Shown: piece after piece, positions 8,846-19,372 of the stretch
Layout of the letters: each line of letters opens with the position of its first letter
Position numbering within the stretch: position 1 is the stretch's first letter
Source of the DNA: Pectobacterium carotovorum
GTDB taxonomy: Bacteria; Pseudomonadota; Gammaproteobacteria; Enterobacterales; Enterobacteriaceae
Direction of reading: 5' to 3'
Length of the DNA stretch: 64,000 nucleotides
Assembly (NCBI GenBank): GCA_016415585.1
Contig: CP066552.1
Location: forward strand, 4,154,001-4,218,000
Notes under the pieces: model-generated
Databases searched by the model: none
What the model saw: only the letters and a program-made list of their open reading frames with translations
What the model was told of the DNA's origin: nothing
Made by a program: the position numbers and the translations under genes

Positions 8846-9099
8846 CTTTGGCTGGCATCAGAAATCATGCTGAGGTATCAGTGAACGCCGAGTGAGCGAC
8901 AGGACGTCGCGAAAGCCAGTGCCGCGTAGGGAACGCGTCACTGGCGGCTCGATAAGCGTTCAATGATTCCGAAGGCACCGCGTAGCGGCAGGATTTCAGC
9001 CAATAGCCTGGGTACATAGGGCAAGCGGCGTTTGAGCTGCCCTATGTCGGGCGTGGCGCTAGTGTCACAGAGAAAAATGTGGCTTATCACGCACGAAAC
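8846..9099 (+). repeat. structured intergenic repeat, copy B (diverged)
   Basis: Third member of the element family at 1579-1839 and 14093-14349. The right half is clearly alike (GAAGGCACCGCG, AGCCTGGG, GTCGGGCG, GCACGAAAC) while the left half differs in sequence but keeps the fold. The outer stem is TGAACGC 8882-8888 with GCGTTCA 8956-8962, enclosing GCGAC/GTCGC and CCAGTGCCGCG/CGCGTCACTGG. CATAGGGCA 9015-9023 pairs with TGCCCTATG 9038-9046. It lies between the metH 3' end and the AraC-gene promoter region, antisense to metH. The rest of the gap 8641-9156 holds the Fur box and nothing else I can support. Confidence 0.8.
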
Positions 9100-9156
9100 G
9101 CCCCCCTGCAATACATAATTCAGACAACAATATCAGTAAGTCACTTACTCAATTCC

Positions 9157-12100
9157 TTAATCCGCATCATAGCCCAAATTCGGCGCCAGCCAGCGCTCAA
9201 CTTCACTCACGCTCATCCCTTTACGTACCGCGTAATCTTCCACCTGATCGTGTTGGATTTGCGCGACGGCGAAATATTTGCTGTCAGGATGGCTGAAATA
9301 CCAGCCGGATACCGACGCACCCGGCCACATGGCATAGGATTCAGTGAGCTTCATGCCGGTATGCTTTTCCACATCGAGCAACTGCCAGATTTGCACTTTC
9401 TCCGTGTGGTCAGGACAAGCCGGATAGCCCGGTGCAGGACGAATGCCTTGATAGTTTTCGCGGATCAGCAGCTCATTACTGAGGTTCTCATTCGGCGCAT
9501 AGCCCCAGTACACCTTGCGCACGCGCTCATGTAGATATTCCGCAAAGGCTTCCGCCAGACGGTCAGAGATCGCTTTCACCATGATCTTGTTGTAATCATC
9601 ATGTTGAGCTTCCCACAGATCGGCCAACGTATCCTCTTCCAGCCCGCCGGTCACGGCAAAGGCTCCCAGATAATCCGGCTTGCCGCTGGACTTCGGCGCG
9701 ACAAAGTCGGACAGGCAGTAGTTCGGGAAGTCGGTTTTTTCCGTCTGTTGACGCAGATGGTGGCTCACTGACAGCACCGTTTCACGCCGTTCATCGGTAT
9801 AAATCACCACGTCATCACCCACGCGGTTCGCCGGGAAGAGCCCTACCACGCCGCGAGGATTCAGTGCGCCACGTGCGGATAAGTCGTCCAGCATCACGTT
9901 GGCATCGGCAAATAGGCGCTTCGCTTCCTCCCCCACAACCTCATCTTCCAGAATGCGAGGATATTTCCCCGCCAGCGACCAGGTCATGAAGAACGGCGTC
10001 CAGTCGATGTAGTTACGCAGCGTTTCAATGCTGGCCGTCACTCCCTGGACACCCAGACGATGCGCAACTGGCGGCGTGTAGTTTTCCCAATCTAAATCGG
10101 AGGCGTTAGCACGAGCCGCTTCCAGCGTCACGGGCGGCGTTCTCGGTTTTTTACGCGCGTGCTGAATACGCACGGTTTCATACTCTTTACGAGTGCGCGC
10201 AACAAAGTCGTCATACTGCGTACTGGACAGCAGGGCAGACACCACACCAACAGAGCGCGAGGCATTCTGCACATAAACCGTTGGGCCGCTATAGTTCTGC
10301 TCAATCTTCACAGCGGTATGCGCTTTAGAAGTCGTTGCGCCGCCAATCAGCAGCGGCAGCGTGAAGCCCTGACGCTCCATCTCTTTCGCCACGTTGACCA
10401 TTTCATCCAACGACGGCGTAATCAGCCCGGACAGCCCGATGATATCGACATTCTCTTCACGCGCGGTCTTCAGGATTTTATCCGTCGGTACCATCACGCC
10501 CAGATCGATAATTTCGTAGTTGTTACATTGCAGCACCACACCGACGATATTCTTGCCGATATCGTGGACGTCACCTTTTACGGTCGCCAGCAGGATTTTC
10601 CCAGCGGACGAACCTTTGTCTTTACTGGCTTCAATATAGGGTTCGAGGTAGGCCACGGCCTGCTTCATGACGCGAGCGGATTTCACGACCTGCGGCAAAA
10701 ACATTTTGCCTGCACCAAACAGATCGCCGACCACGTTCATGCCGTCCATCAGCGGGCCTTCGATCACCTCGATCGGCCGCGTCGCCTGCTGGCGTGCTTC
10801 TTCGGTATCCAGTTCGATAAACTCAGTAATGCCTTTAACCAGCGAATACTCCAGACGCTTCTTAACGTCCCAGCCGCGCCACTCCGCCTGCGTTTTGCTG
10901 CCTTCATCTTCCGTTTTGCTGCCGCGATATTTCTCGGCCAGATCGAGCATGCGCTCGGTGGCATCGCTGCGACGGTTAAGGATCACGTCTTCAACCGCAT
11001 CGCGCAGTTCAACAGGCAGATCGTCATAGATCGCCAACTGGCTGGCGTTCACGATCCCCATGTCCATCCCATTGCGGATCGCGTAATACAGGAAGACGGC
11101 GTGGATCGCCTCACGGACCAGATCGTTACCACGGAATGAGAACGACACGTTGGAGACGCCGCCAGAGATCATCGCATGCGGCAATTGCGCCTTGATGTCC
11201 GCACAGGCTTCGATGAAATCCACCGCGTAGTTGTTGTGCTCATCAATCCCCGTTGCCACGGCGAAAATGTTCGGGTCGAAAATAATGTCTTCAGGCGGGA
11301 AGCCGACTTCTTCCGTCAGGATGCGGTACGCCCGGCTACAAATTTCAATTTTACGCGCACGGGTATCTGCCTGCCCGACTTCATCGAAGGCCATCACTAC
11401 CACGGCGGCGCCATAGCGCCGCACCAGCTTAGCGTGATGGATAAAGGCCTCAACGCCTTCCTTCATGGAGATTGAGTTAACAATCCCTTTGCCCTGAATG
11501 CATTTAAGCCCTTTCTCAACCACATCCCATTTTGAGGAGTCGATCATGATCGGCACACGGGCGATATCAGGCTCACCGGCAATCAAATTCAGGAAGCGAA
11601 TCATTGCCGCTTCCGCATCCAGCATGCCTTCATCCATGTTGATATCGATGATCTGCGCGCCGCTTTCCACCTGCTGACGGGCGACATCCAGCGCTTCGTT
11701 GTATTTCTCTTCTTTGATCAGACGTTTAAAACGTGCGGAGCCGGTAACGTTCGTCCGCTCCCCGACGTTAACAAACAGCGTGTTGGCATCGATAGTCAGC
11801 GGTTCCAGGCCGGATAAACGGCAGGCCACTGGAATCTCTGGCAGCTTACGTGGCGGCACGCCTTCCACCACTTTCGCCATAGCGGCAATGTGCGCAGGCG
11901 TCGAACCACAGCAACCGCCCACGATATTCAGGAAGCCGGATCGCGCCCATTCTCCGATATGTTTCGCCATATCGGCCGGATCCAGATCGTATTCCCCGAA
12001 GGCATTAGGCAGCCCCGCATTCGGGTGTGCGCTCACATAGCATTCTGAAATACGTGATAGTTCGGCGACATACTGGCGCAGCTCATCCGGTCCCAATGCA

Positions 12101-12840
12101 CAGTTCAGGCCGAAGGAAAGCGGACGGGAGTGACGCAGGGAGTTGTAAAAGGCTTCCGTCGTTTGGCCGGATAGCGTACGCCCTGACGCATCCGTGATCG
12201 TGCCGGAAATCATCACGGGCAGCACGATCCCTAGCGCTTCAAATTCACTTTCGACGGCGAAACTCGCTGCTTTAGCATTCAATGTATCGAAAATGGTTTC
12301 GATCATGATCAGATCGACACCGCCCGCGATCAATGCACGTGTCGATTCGCGATACGCTTCCACCAGTTGATCAAAACTCACGTTACGAAACGCGGGATCG
12401 TTAACATCGGGGGAGATCGACGCGGTGCGGTTCGTCGGGCCAAGCACACCGGCAACATAGCGCGGCTTATCCGGCGTTAAGGCAGTCCATTTGTCCGCGC
12501 TGGCACGCGCCAGCTGTGCGGCGACGGTGTTGATTTCCGCCGACAGCGCTTCCATGTCATAGTCCGCCATCGCAATGGTGGTGGCGTTGAAGGTGTTGGT
12601 TTCGAGAATGTCGGCACCGGCTTCCAGATAGGCGTCATGGATTTCACTAATCACCTGCGGCTTGGTCAGCACTAGCAGATCGTTATTTCCCTTCACATCG
12701 CTCGGCCAGTCGGCAAAGCGCTCACCGCGGTAATCTGCTTCCTGCAGGCGATAACCCTGGATCATGGTTCCCATACCACCATCCAGTACCATAATGCGTT
12801 GCGCCAACTGACGCCGCAATTCGTCTACCCGATTACTCAC
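9157..12840 (-). CDS. metH: cobalamin-dependent methionine synthase
   Basis: Transfers the methyl group of methyltetrahydrofolate to homocysteine via B12, making methionine in the cytoplasm. The 1227 residues equal the E. coli length and show all four modules in order: homocysteine domain with zinc ligands in FGLNCALG and [10 protein letters not shown] (about 245-315); folate domain (about 355-635); B12 domain with [12 protein letters not shown], whose His binds cobalt (about 755-765); and the C-terminal activation domain that binds S-adenosylmethionine. GTG 12840 is chosen since GGGG lies just upstream and the E. coli protein starts here. The longer open frame would begin inside a repeat at 12882. 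That repeat sits 41 bases before the start. Confidence 0.97.
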   Translation of the reverse strand: MSNRVDELRRQLAQRIMVLDGGMGTMIQGYRLQEADYRGERFADWPSDVKGNNDLLVLTKPQVISEIHDAYLEAGADILETNTFNATTIAMADYDMEALSAEINTVAAQLARASADKWTALTPDKPRYVAGVLGPTNRTASISPDVNDPAFRNVSFDQLVEAYRESTRALIAGGVDLIMIETIFDTLNAKAASFAVESEFEALGIVLPVMISGTITDASGRTLSGQTTEAFYNSLRHSRPLSFGLNCALGPDELRQYVAELSRISECYVSAHPNAGLPNAFGEYDLDPADMAKHIGEWARSGFLNIVGGCCGSTPAHIAAMAKVVEGVPPRKLPEIPVACRLSGLEPLTIDANTLFVNVGERTNVTGSARFKRLIKEEKYNEALDVARQQVESGAQIIDINMDEGMLDAEAAMIRFLNLIAGEPDIARVPIMIDSSKWDVVEKGLKCIQGKGIVNSISMKEGVEAFIHHAKLVRRYGAAVVVMAFDEVGQADTRARKIEICSRAYRILTEEVGFPPEDIIFDPNIFAVATGIDEHNNYAVDFIEACADIKAQLPHAMISGGVSNVSFSFRGNDLVREAIHAVFLYYAIRNGMDMGIVNASQLAIYDDLPVELRDAVEDVILNRRSDATERMLDLAEKYRGSKTEDEGSKTQAEWRGWDVKKRLEYSLVKGITEFIELDTEEARQQATRPIEVIEGPLMDGMNVVGDLFGAGKMFLPQVVKSARVMKQAVAYLEPYIEASKDKGSSAGKILLATVKGDVHDIGKNIVGVVLQCNNYEIIDLGVMVPTDKILKTAREENVDIIGLSGLITPSLDEMVNVAKEMERQGFTLPLLIGGATTSKAHTAVKIEQNYSGPTVYVQNASRSVGVVSALLSSTQYDDFVARTRKEYETVRIQHARKKPRTPPVTLEAARANASDLDWENYTPPVAHRLGVQGVTASIETLRNYIDWTPFFMTWSLAGKYPRILEDEVVGEEAKRLFADANVMLDDLSARGALNPRGVVGLFPANRVGDDVVIYTDERRETVLSVSHHLRQQTEKTDFPNYCLSDFVAPKSSGKPDYLGAFAVTGGLEEDTLADLWEAQHDDYNKIMVKAISDRLAEAFAEYLHERVRKVYWGYAPNENLSNELLIRENYQGIRPAPGYPACPDHTEKVQIWQLLDVEKHTGMKLTESYAMWPGASVSGWYFSHPDSKYFAVAQIQHDQVEDYAVRKGMSVSEVERWLAPNLGYDAD

Positions 12841-12881
12841 GCGAACCCCATCCCCGGCCAATAAATACGATATGTAGTGTC

Positions 12882-13077
12882 TATACCCAAAATAATCCGA
12901 GTTGCATGCAGGCGGCAACCGCACGAATCCCCAGGAGCTTACATAAGTAAGTGACTGGGGTGAGTAAGGACAAATCGGCTAAGCCGATTTGAACGTCGCT
13001 TGCGGCGGCTCTTCAGAGCGAGGCTCAGAGAGCCGAGTATTGCCAACGCACATGTAGCTTGGAGTATGACGGGTATA
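12882..13077. repeat. MITE-like palindromic repeat, copy 1
   Basis: About 196 bp bounded by TATACCC and GGGTATA, with imperfect terminal inverted repeats (left ATACCCAAAATAATCCGAG, right end read inward ATACCCGTCATACTCCAAG). A core, TCCCCAGGAGCTTAC...AAGTAAGTGACTGGGGTGAGTAAG, is shared with the copy at 57526-57722. It carries a private hairpin AAATCGGCT/AGCCGATTT. No transposase frame is present, so it would be non-autonomous. Sequences of this type with ATACCC ends are common in Serratia, Yersinia and Pectobacterium intergenic DNA; I do not assign a formal name. It occupies the metH upstream region. Confidence 0.75.
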
Positions 13078-13180
13078 TCCTAGCATAAGTTATGAGCACG
13101 CTAACGCCGTGTAGCATGAGACTTTTTCAGATCATTCGCCGATAAAAAGCGCAGAGAAAGAAGAGTTGCATTCTGTGGTA

Positions 13181-13206
13181 AAAAAACGAAAATCAATTCC
13201 ATAACC
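13181..13206. promoter_or_regulatory. putative IclR operator upstream of iclR
   Basis: ACGAAAATCAATTCCATA at 13186-13203 resembles, in the same orientation, the sequence before aceB (AAAAACAATTTCCATTT, 19203-19219). It lies 22 bases before iclR, fitting the known autorepression of iclR in E. coli. It rests on sequence resemblance only. Confidence 0.5.
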
Positions 13207-13225
13207 CTAAAAAGGAATCGACGCC

Positions 13226-14056
13226 ATGACGCCACCAGAGCCAGCCAAACGCGGGAAGAAACCCAGAGCCAGTACGGGCACCACCGCGCAGCCAACCGGG
13301 CAGGTTCAGTCGCTGACCCGTGGCCTGACGCTGCTTGAATATATCGCCAAAGCAAACGGCAGCGTGGCGCTAACCGATCTCGCTCAACAGGCCGGTTTAC
13401 CGAATTCCACAACCCACCGCCTGCTCACCACCATGCAGCAACAGGGCTTTGTGCGTCAGGTTGGCGACTTGGGGCTGTGGACGATTGCTTCACACGCGTT
13501 TATCGTCGGCAGCAGCTTTCTGCAAAGCCGCAACCTGCTGGCCATTGTGCATCCGATACTACGCAAGCTAATGGAAGATTCTGGCGAAACCGTCAATCTG
13601 GCCGTGCTCGATCAGACCGATAGCCAGGCGATCATCATCGATCAGGTGCAATGTACGGCGCTGATGCGCATGTCTGCCCCCATCGGCGGTAAATTGCCGA
13701 TGCATGCTTCGGGGGCTGGGAAAGCATTTCTGGCGCATTTACCCGATGCTCAGGTCACTCAACTGCTGCACAAGAAAGGGCTGCATGGCTATACGCCACA
13801 CACATTTAGCTCACCACAAGCCCTGAAAGAAAACCTGTCTCTGATTCGCAAGCAGGGCTATTCGTTTGATGACGAAGAGCACGCGCTGGGGCTACGCTGT
13901 ATCGCAGCCTGTATTTTGGATGAACATCATGAAGCCTTCGCCGCCATTTCCATCTCTGGCCCTGTGTCGCGCATCACGGACGACCGTGTCACAGAACTCG
14001 GCGCGCTGGTGATCAAAGCCGCTAAGCAGGTCATGCAGGAATACAGCGGGTTATGA
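13226..14056 (+). CDS. iclR: glyoxylate bypass repressor IclR
   Basis: Represses the aceBAK operon when acetate or fatty acids are absent; in E. coli glyoxylate and pyruvate tune its activity. The 276-residue product has a basic N-terminal tail (AKRGKKPR), a winged helix-turn-helix (about residues 30-90, with LTDLAQQAGLPNSTTHRLLTTM) and a C-terminal effector domain with GKLPMHASGAGKAFLA and SFDDEEHALGLRCIAACI. It is almost collinear with E. coli IclR. GGAA precedes the ATG by 9 bases. It converges with aceK, the last gene of its target operon, with repeat copy C between them. Confidence 0.97.
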   Translation: MTPPEPAKRGKKPRASTGTTAQPTGQVQSLTRGLTLLEYIAKANGSVALTDLAQQAGLPNSTTHRLLTTMQQQGFVRQVGDLGLWTIASHAFIVGSSFLQSRNLLAIVHPILRKLMEDSGETVNLAVLDQTDSQAIIIDQVQCTALMRMSAPIGGKLPMHASGAGKAFLAHLPDAQVTQLLHKKGLHGYTPHTFSSPQALKENLSLIRKQGYSFDDEEHALGLRCIAACILDEHHEAFAAISISGPVSRITDDRVTELGALVIKAAKQVMQEYSGL

Positions 14057-14092
14057 GCCTTTTAGCCGCATGTTTACGCAGACTGTGGGAAG

Positions 14093-14349
14093 GTTTCGTG
14101 CGCAATAATATCGTTATTTAATGCTACCTCGTAGCACGCGCCCGACACAGGGCGCTCAGTCGCCGCCGCCCTGTGTACCCAGGCTTTCGGCGGGAATTAT
14201 GCCGCTGACGCGGTGCCTTCGTCGGTATCAGGCTTAACGGACCGCTTGCGACACGTTCCCGACGTGGCGCAAGCTTTCGCCGCGTCCTGCGGCTCATCCG
14301 AAGCCTGCTATCTCCTCAGCATAATTTTTTACGCCGGATAACGACAAAA
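14093..14349 (-). repeat. structured intergenic repeat, copy C
   Basis: Close relative of copy A (1579-1839), inverted. On the plus strand the element runs from GTTTCGTGCGC (14093) to CGCCGGATAAC and GACAAAA (14349). Stems include CACAGGGCG 14146-14154 with CGCCCTGTG 14167-14175, and a TGCTAC/GTAGCA hairpin. It occupies the convergent gap between iclR and aceK and runs into the aceK coding sequence. The last residues of AceK and its stop codon are element sequence. Confidence 0.85.
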
Positions 14350-16104
14350 GTCAGAACCATTCTCAGCCGTTGTATGTACCGGCTCAACACGTTGACTAAA
14401 ACGCTTCCTCCGTCGGTAGGCGTAAACATCCTCAATGTGCCCTTCTCTAATACGCTGCTGTAGTGCTCGCCAGTAGTCCGCACAAAACAGATCGCCGTGC
14501 ATTTCCTCAAACAGCGTACGAATATGGCGGTCACTGCACAGAAAATGGGGGAACTCTTCGGGAAAGACATCATTCGGTGCAACGCTGTACCACGGCTCTG
14601 CGGCCAGTTCGTCCTCTGGGTAACGTGGCGGCGGAATCTTGCGGAAATTCACCTCAGTCATGTAGCAGATCTCATCGTAGTCATAAAAGACGACTCGCCC
14701 ATGACGCGTGACGCCGAAATTCTTGAATAGCATGTCGCCGGGGAAAATATTCGCCGCAGCCAGCTGTTTGATGGCATTGCCGTATTCTTCAATCACATCA
14801 TGCAGCTGCTGAGCGCTTGCCTGCTCCAGATAGAGGTTCAGCGGCGTCATCCTGCGCTCCATGTACAAGTGTCGGATCACCAGTTGATCGCCCAGATCCT
14901 CCAGTTTTTCCGGCACCTCCCGCCACAGCTCATCCAACAATTCTGGGCTGATGCGATGCTTATCAATGACGAAGTTTTCATATTCCTGCGTATCTGCCAT
15001 ACGCCCAACACGATCGTGCTCTTTCACCAACTGATAGCATGCCATGACGCGCTCGGCGCTCACCTCTTTCTGCGGCGCAAAACGATCTTTGATGACTTTA
15101 AATACGCGATCGAACGAAGGCAGCGTAAACACCAGCATCACCATACCTTTCACGCCGGGAGCGATAATAAACTGCTCTTTTGATTCGGCAATGTAGTGCA
15201 GATATTCGCGGTAATACTCAGTTTTACTGTGCTTCTGGCAGCCGATGGCCAGATAAAGCTCCGCTGTCGTCTTCCCCGGTAAAATGTCACGCAGCCAAGC
15301 CACCAGCGCCGACGGCAGAGGGGCATACACCATGAAGTAAGAGCGGGCGAAACCGAACACAATGCTGGCATCAGCCTGACTGGTTAAGCAGGTATCAATA
15401 AATAACGCACCGCGTTCGTTGTGGTGAATCGGCAGCAGGAACGGAAAAACACCGTCAGGGAGCGACAGTTTGCCCACCAGCCAGGCCGCTTTGTTACGAT
15501 AAAACAGCTCATTCGCCACCTGTAACGTCGCGTGCGCAAGCTGCTCCGTTGAGAAAGTGCGCTGTAAATACGCAGTGATATAGCCAATATCACGCGGCAA
15601 ATCTTCCCACGGCAAACGCAGCGGCACGTCACCCAGCAGCTTTTCCAGCATGCTCTGCCAGCCGTCAGTGGGCACAAACGTCTTGGCGATAGGCCGGGGA
15701 ATCTCGCGAAATCGCTGTTCAGGCTGAGAACTGAAAACAAACAGTTTGTCAGGCGCCAGTTCCCGATGGTTAAACAGCCGACAGTAGACGGAATTAAAGA
15801 AACTCTCTGCAATCTCAAAACGCGGATAATCCGGCAATAAACGGGTGTAGATATGCTTCACGCGAGCCAAAAAATCCGCATCATCGCAGCGAATACCGGT
15901 AATACAGCGCAGCTGTTCGACCACCAGACCAACGTGGTGATCGTATAAGTGAATACGCTGTTTCATTGCCTGCTGTACGGCGGGCCAGTCAGCCTGTTCA
16001 AAGCGCTGCTGTGCACCCGCTGTCACTTCGAGAAAACGTCCATATTGCGCATCAAACCCTTGCAGGATCGTTTGCGCCACCAGCTTTTCAAGGTCACGCG
16101 TCAT
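14329..16104 (-). CDS. aceK: isocitrate dehydrogenase kinase/phosphatase
   Basis: Reversibly phosphorylates isocitrate dehydrogenase, steering isocitrate between the TCA cycle and the glyoxylate shunt. The 591-residue product follows E. coli AceK from end to end: an N-terminal regulatory region ([19 protein letters not shown]), an ATP loop near [26 protein letters not shown], and the kinase core with [16 protein letters not shown] and [11 protein letters not shown]. The second of two ATGs (16104) is chosen: GGAG is 6 bases before it and E. coli AceK begins here. The C-terminus is longer than in E. coli (578 aa). After [12 protein letters not shown] it reads through about 19 extra residues ending DFCRYPA, whose last codons lie in repeat copy C. 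Third gene of aceBAK. Confidence 0.95.
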   Translation of the reverse strand: MTRDLEKLVAQTILQGFDAQYGRFLEVTAGAQQRFEQADWPAVQQAMKQRIHLYDHHVGLVVEQLRCITGIRCDDADFLARVKHIYTRLLPDYPRFEIAESFFNSVYCRLFNHRELAPDKLFVFSSQPEQRFREIPRPIAKTFVPTDGWQSMLEKLLGDVPLRLPWEDLPRDIGYITAYLQRTFSTEQLAHATLQVANELFYRNKAAWLVGKLSLPDGVFPFLLPIHHNERGALFIDTCLTSQADASIVFGFARSYFMVYAPLPSALVAWLRDILPGKTTAELYLAIGCQKHSKTEYYREYLHYIAESKEQFIIAPGVKGMVMLVFTLPSFDRVFKVIKDRFAPQKEVSAERVMACYQLVKEHDRVGRMADTQEYENFVIDKHRISPELLDELWREVPEKLEDLGDQLVIRHLYMERRMTPLNLYLEQASAQQLHDVIEEYGNAIKQLAAANIFPGDMLFKNFGVTRHGRVVFYDYDEICYMTEVNFRKIPPPRYPEDELAAEPWYSVAPNDVFPEEFPHFLCSDRHIRTLFEEMHGDLFCADYWRALQQRIREGHIEDVYAYRRRKRFSQRVEPVHTTAENGSDFCRYPA

Positions 16105-16152
16105 CATGATCTCCAGATGAGACCCGGCCAGCCAAACGCTGACCGGGCAGGA

Positions 16153-17460
16153 TCAGAACTGCTGTTCTTCCGTCGATCCCGTCAGCGCCGTCACCGAAGA
16201 CTCGCCTCCTTGAATAATGTTCGTCACCTTATCAAAGTAGCCAGTACCGACCTCCTGCTGATGCGATGAGAAGGTATAACCGTCTTTAATCGCTTCAAAT
16301 TCAGGCTGTTGTACTTTTTCTACATAGTGCCTCATCCCCTCTCCCTGCGCATAGGCATGTGCCAGGTCAAACATGTTGAACCACATGCTGTGGATGCCAG
16401 CCAGCGTAATAAATTGGTATTTGTAGCCCATTGCCGACAGCTCATCCTGAAAACGCGCAATCGTGCTGTCATCCAGATTCTTCTTCCAGTTAAAGGAAGG
16501 CGAGCAGTTGTACGCCAGCAGCTTACCAGGGAATTTCGCATGGATAGCCTCGGCAAAACGGCGCGCCAGCGATAAATCCGGCGTTGAAGTTTCGCACCAC
16601 ACCAAATCGGCATAAGGCGCATACGCCAGACCCCGGCTGATCGCCTGCTCGATCCCGGCACGCGTACGGTAAAAACCTTCCACCGTGCGCTCTCCGGTAA
16701 TGAAGTCACGGTCATACTCATCACAGTCGGAGGTCAACAAATCTGCCGCATCCGCATCGGTTCTCGCAACCAGTAAGGTGGGCACCCCCAAAACATCCGC
16801 AGCCAGACGCGCTGCCACCAGCTTCTGAACGGCTTCCTGAGTCGGCACCAGTACTTTGCCGCCCATATGGCCACATTTCTTCGCCGATGCCAGTTGATCT
16901 TCAAAGTGAACCGCCGCCGCACCCGCTTCAATCATCGACTTCATCAGCTCAAACGCATTAAGCACGCCGCCAAATCCCGCCTCTGCATCCGCAACAATCG
17001 GCAAAAAGTAGTCGGTATAACGTTTATCACCCGGCTCAATGCGGTTCGCCCACTGAATCTGATCGGCGCGCCGGAAGGTGTTGTTGATGCGTTCAATCAC
17101 CGCAGGTACGGAGTTTGCTGGGTAGAGCGACTGATCGGGATACATGCTGGATGCCAGATTGGCATCCGCCGCCACCTGCCAGCCGGAAAGATAAATCGCT
17201 TCGATACCCGCTTTCGCCTGCTGTAAAGCCTGCCCACCCGTCAGCGCGCCCAGACAGTTAACGTAGCCTTTGCGAGAATCACCATGCAGCAGGTTCCATA
17301 GCTTTGCCGCGCCGAGCTGCGCGAGCGTGCATTCCGGGTTCACCGATCCCCGTAGATTAATCACATCTTCTGCGCTGTAGGGGCGCGTAATACCTTCCCA
17401 GCGGGCGGTTTTCCACTCTTTTTCGATATGCTGGACTTGTTGGGTACGAGAGGTCGTCAT
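16153..17460 (-). CDS. aceA: isocitrate lyase
   Basis: Splits isocitrate into glyoxylate and succinate, the first step of the glyoxylate shunt. The 435-residue enzyme contains the catalytic KKCGHMGGK loop (active-site Cys, about residues 194-202), [15 protein letters not shown] near the N-terminus, a metal/substrate region [14 protein letters not shown] stretch ([18 protein letters not shown]), and WCETSTPD and NCSPSFNW substrate-contact motifs. All are as in E. coli AceA (434 aa). It is the middle gene of aceBAK, 29 bases after aceB and 48 bases before aceK. Unlike E. coli, I see no REP-type palindromes in the aceA-aceK gap. Confidence 0.98.
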   Translation of the reverse strand: MTTSRTQQVQHIEKEWKTARWEGITRPYSAEDVINLRGSVNPECTLAQLGAAKLWNLLHGDSRKGYVNCLGALTGGQALQQAKAGIEAIYLSGWQVAADANLASSMYPDQSLYPANSVPAVIERINNTFRRADQIQWANRIEPGDKRYTDYFLPIVADAEAGFGGVLNAFELMKSMIEAGAAAVHFEDQLASAKKCGHMGGKVLVPTQEAVQKLVAARLAADVLGVPTLLVARTDADAADLLTSDCDEYDRDFITGERTVEGFYRTRAGIEQAISRGLAYAPYADLVWCETSTPDLSLARRFAEAIHAKFPGKLLAYNCSPSFNWKKNLDDSTIARFQDELSAMGYKYQFITLAGIHSMWFNMFDLAHAYAQGEGMRHYVEKVQQPEFEAIKDGYTFSSHQQEVGTGYFDKVTNIIQGGESSVTALTGSTEEQQF

Positions 17461-17489
17461 AGCAGAGGTTCCTTTATTATCAGTCAGGA

Positions 17490-19088
17490 TTAATCAAGCA
17501 ATGCGTAGCCAGGTAGCGTCAGGAAGTCGATCAGCTCATCTTGCGTGGTAATTTTTTCCATCAGCCGAGCGGCTTCATCAAAGCGCCCTCCGCTGAAACG
17601 GGCATCACCGAGCTCCTCTTGAATCACAAACATCTCTTCGGCCAGCATTTGGTGGAACAGTGCTTTGGTGATCACACGACCATCGCTCAACGTCTTGCCG
17701 TGGCGAATCCACTGCCAGATTGACGTGCGAGAAATTTCTGCCGTCGCCGCATCTTCCATCAGTCCATAAATCGGGACGCAGCCATTACCGGATATCCATG
17801 CTTCGATGTACTGCACCGCAACGCGGATATTCGCGCGCATCCCCACTTCCGTGCGATCTCCCGAGCAAGGCTCCAGCAGCTCTTCTGCACGAATAGGCGC
17901 ATCTTGTTCACGGCTGATATCAAGCTGATTTTTACGCTCACCTAATGCTCGGTCGAACACCTCCATCACGGCATCAGCTAACCCCGGATGAGCCACCCAG
18001 GTGCCATCGTGACCATTGTGAGCTTCCAGCTCTTTGTCTTTACGTACCTTATCCAACACCCAATTATTGCGTTCCGCATCCTTACTCGGAATGAACGCCG
18101 CCATCCCGCCCATGGCGAATGCACCGCGACGGTGACAGGTTTTGATCAACAGCCGCGAATAAGCGCTAAGGAAGGGTTTTTCCATCGTCACCGACTGACG
18201 ATCGGGTAGAACGCGATCGCTGTGGTTCTTTAATGTTTTGATATAACTGAAGATGTAATCCCAGCGGCCACAGTTCAGCCCAACAATATGATCGCGTAGA
18301 TGGTAGAGGATCTCGTCCATCTGAAAAACGGCGGGCAACGTTTCAATCAATACAGTTGCTTTGATCGTCCCGCGCGGCAGATCAAAACGATCTTCCGTGT
18401 AGCAGAAGACATCGTTCCACCAGGCCGCTTCCTGCCATGACTGCGTCTTTGGCAGATAGAAATAAGGGCCACTCCCCTTCTTCAGCAGTTCCTGATAGTT
18501 GTGGAAAAAATACAGCGCGAAGTCAAACAAGCTGCCGGGAATCGCTTCCCCCTGCCAGGACACGTGTTTCTCGGGCAAATGTAAACCGCGTACACGACAA
18601 ATCAACACGGCAGGATTGGGTTTCAGTTGGTAGATCTTTCCAGTTTCATTGATGTAGGAAATCGTACCGCGTACGGCATCACGTAAGTTGGTTTGCCCGT
18701 CGATCACCTTTTCCCATCCCGGCGACAGCGAATCCTCAAAATCCGCCATGAACACTTTCACGTTTGCATTCAATGCGTTGATCACCATCTTGCGTTCGAC
18801 CGGACCGGTAATTTCAACGCGACGATCCTGAAGGTCATCGGGAATGCCGCGTATTGTCCATGCCTTTTCACGAATGGAAGCCGTTTCTGAAATAAAATCA
18901 GGTAACTTACCCTGATCGATATTACGCTGTTGTACCTGCCGTTCGGCGAGTAATTGATTACGTGCTGGCGTGAAATGTGCGACCAGCTCCGTTAAGAAAT
19001 CAATCGCTTCTTCCGTAAGAATTTGCTTCTCACCTTCGCCAAAACGCTGACTAAACGCCAATTCTCTGTTTATCGTCTGCTGCATCAT
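17490..19088 (-). CDS. aceB: malate synthase A
   Basis: Condenses glyoxylate with acetyl-CoA to malate, completing the glyoxylate shunt. The 532 residues equal the E. coli length. Visible motifs include [26 protein letters not shown] (about residues 90-115), [21 protein letters not shown] with the metal-ligand Glu, and the [16 protein letters not shown] and [12 protein letters not shown] signatures. Of two ATGs, 19088 gives the E. coli length and AAGGA lies 6-10 bases before it. An upstream in-frame extension to 19142 is not conserved. First gene of aceBAK, preceded by an IclR-operator-like sequence. Confidence 0.97.
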   Translation of the reverse strand: MMQQTINRELAFSQRFGEGEKQILTEEAIDFLTELVAHFTPARNQLLAERQVQQRNIDQGKLPDFISETASIREKAWTIRGIPDDLQDRRVEITGPVERKMVINALNANVKVFMADFEDSLSPGWEKVIDGQTNLRDAVRGTISYINETGKIYQLKPNPAVLICRVRGLHLPEKHVSWQGEAIPGSLFDFALYFFHNYQELLKKGSGPYFYLPKTQSWQEAAWWNDVFCYTEDRFDLPRGTIKATVLIETLPAVFQMDEILYHLRDHIVGLNCGRWDYIFSYIKTLKNHSDRVLPDRQSVTMEKPFLSAYSRLLIKTCHRRGAFAMGGMAAFIPSKDAERNNWVLDKVRKDKELEAHNGHDGTWVAHPGLADAVMEVFDRALGERKNQLDISREQDAPIRAEELLEPCSGDRTEVGMRANIRVAVQYIEAWISGNGCVPIYGLMEDAATAEISRTSIWQWIRHGKTLSDGRVITKALFHQMLAEEMFVIQEELGDARFSGGRFDEAARLMEKITTQDELIDFLTLPGYALLD

Positions 19089-19192
19089 TCGTGGTTCCTT
19101 TTCAGATTCCGCTTCATTTATCAACAACCGCCAGATCGGCAAATCAGTATGTACATTTCTTAGCCGACAGAATTAAGCGTAATACAAGAAAA

Positions 19193-19220
19193 AACAAAAT
19201 CAAAAACAATTTCCATTTTT
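19193..19220. promoter_or_regulatory. putative IclR operator of aceBAK
   Basis: On the minus strand this reads AAAAATGGAAATTGTTTTTG followed by ATTTTG, nearly identical to the IclR-bound promoter region of E. coli aceBAK. It lies about 105-130 bases upstream of aceB. The gap 19089-19372 otherwise holds only the AT-rich aceB leader and the metA terminator. Confidence 0.7.
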
Positions 19221-19319
19221 ATGTAAAAGCAAAAGTAAGATTATGATAAAAATGAAGATTAAAATAAAAAAAGAAGAGAAATGACTTTCACCAAATAATG
19301 AGAATGGAATGGTTCAGCA

Positions 19320-19350
19320 GAAAAAAAGAAAGGCACCCTTAAAGGTGCCT
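19320..19350 (-). terminator. metA terminator
   Basis: On the minus strand AGGCACC pairs with GGTGCCT around a six-base loop, followed by TTCTTTTTTTCT. A typical intrinsic terminator 23 bases after the metA stop. Confidence 0.9.
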
Positions 19351-19372
19351 CAGAGAAAAGAATTGGGATGAG

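Noticed and set aside
9135..9149. Perfect palindrome AGTAAGTCACTTACT just after the metH stop as a terminator
   Set aside because: The stem is AT-rich and no T run follows on the minus strand; it may be a fragment of the AAGTAAGTGACT core of the MITE-like family, but it is too short to call.
10159..11139. Long plus-strand open frame (326 codons) inside metH
   Set aside because: It is antisense to the conserved folate and B12 domains of metH, has no ribosome site, and its His/Gln/Arg-rich translation is typical of a shadow frame in GC-rich DNA.
16105..16152. REP-type palindromes between aceA and aceK, as in E. coli
   Set aside because: The gap is only 48 bases and shows no stable stem.
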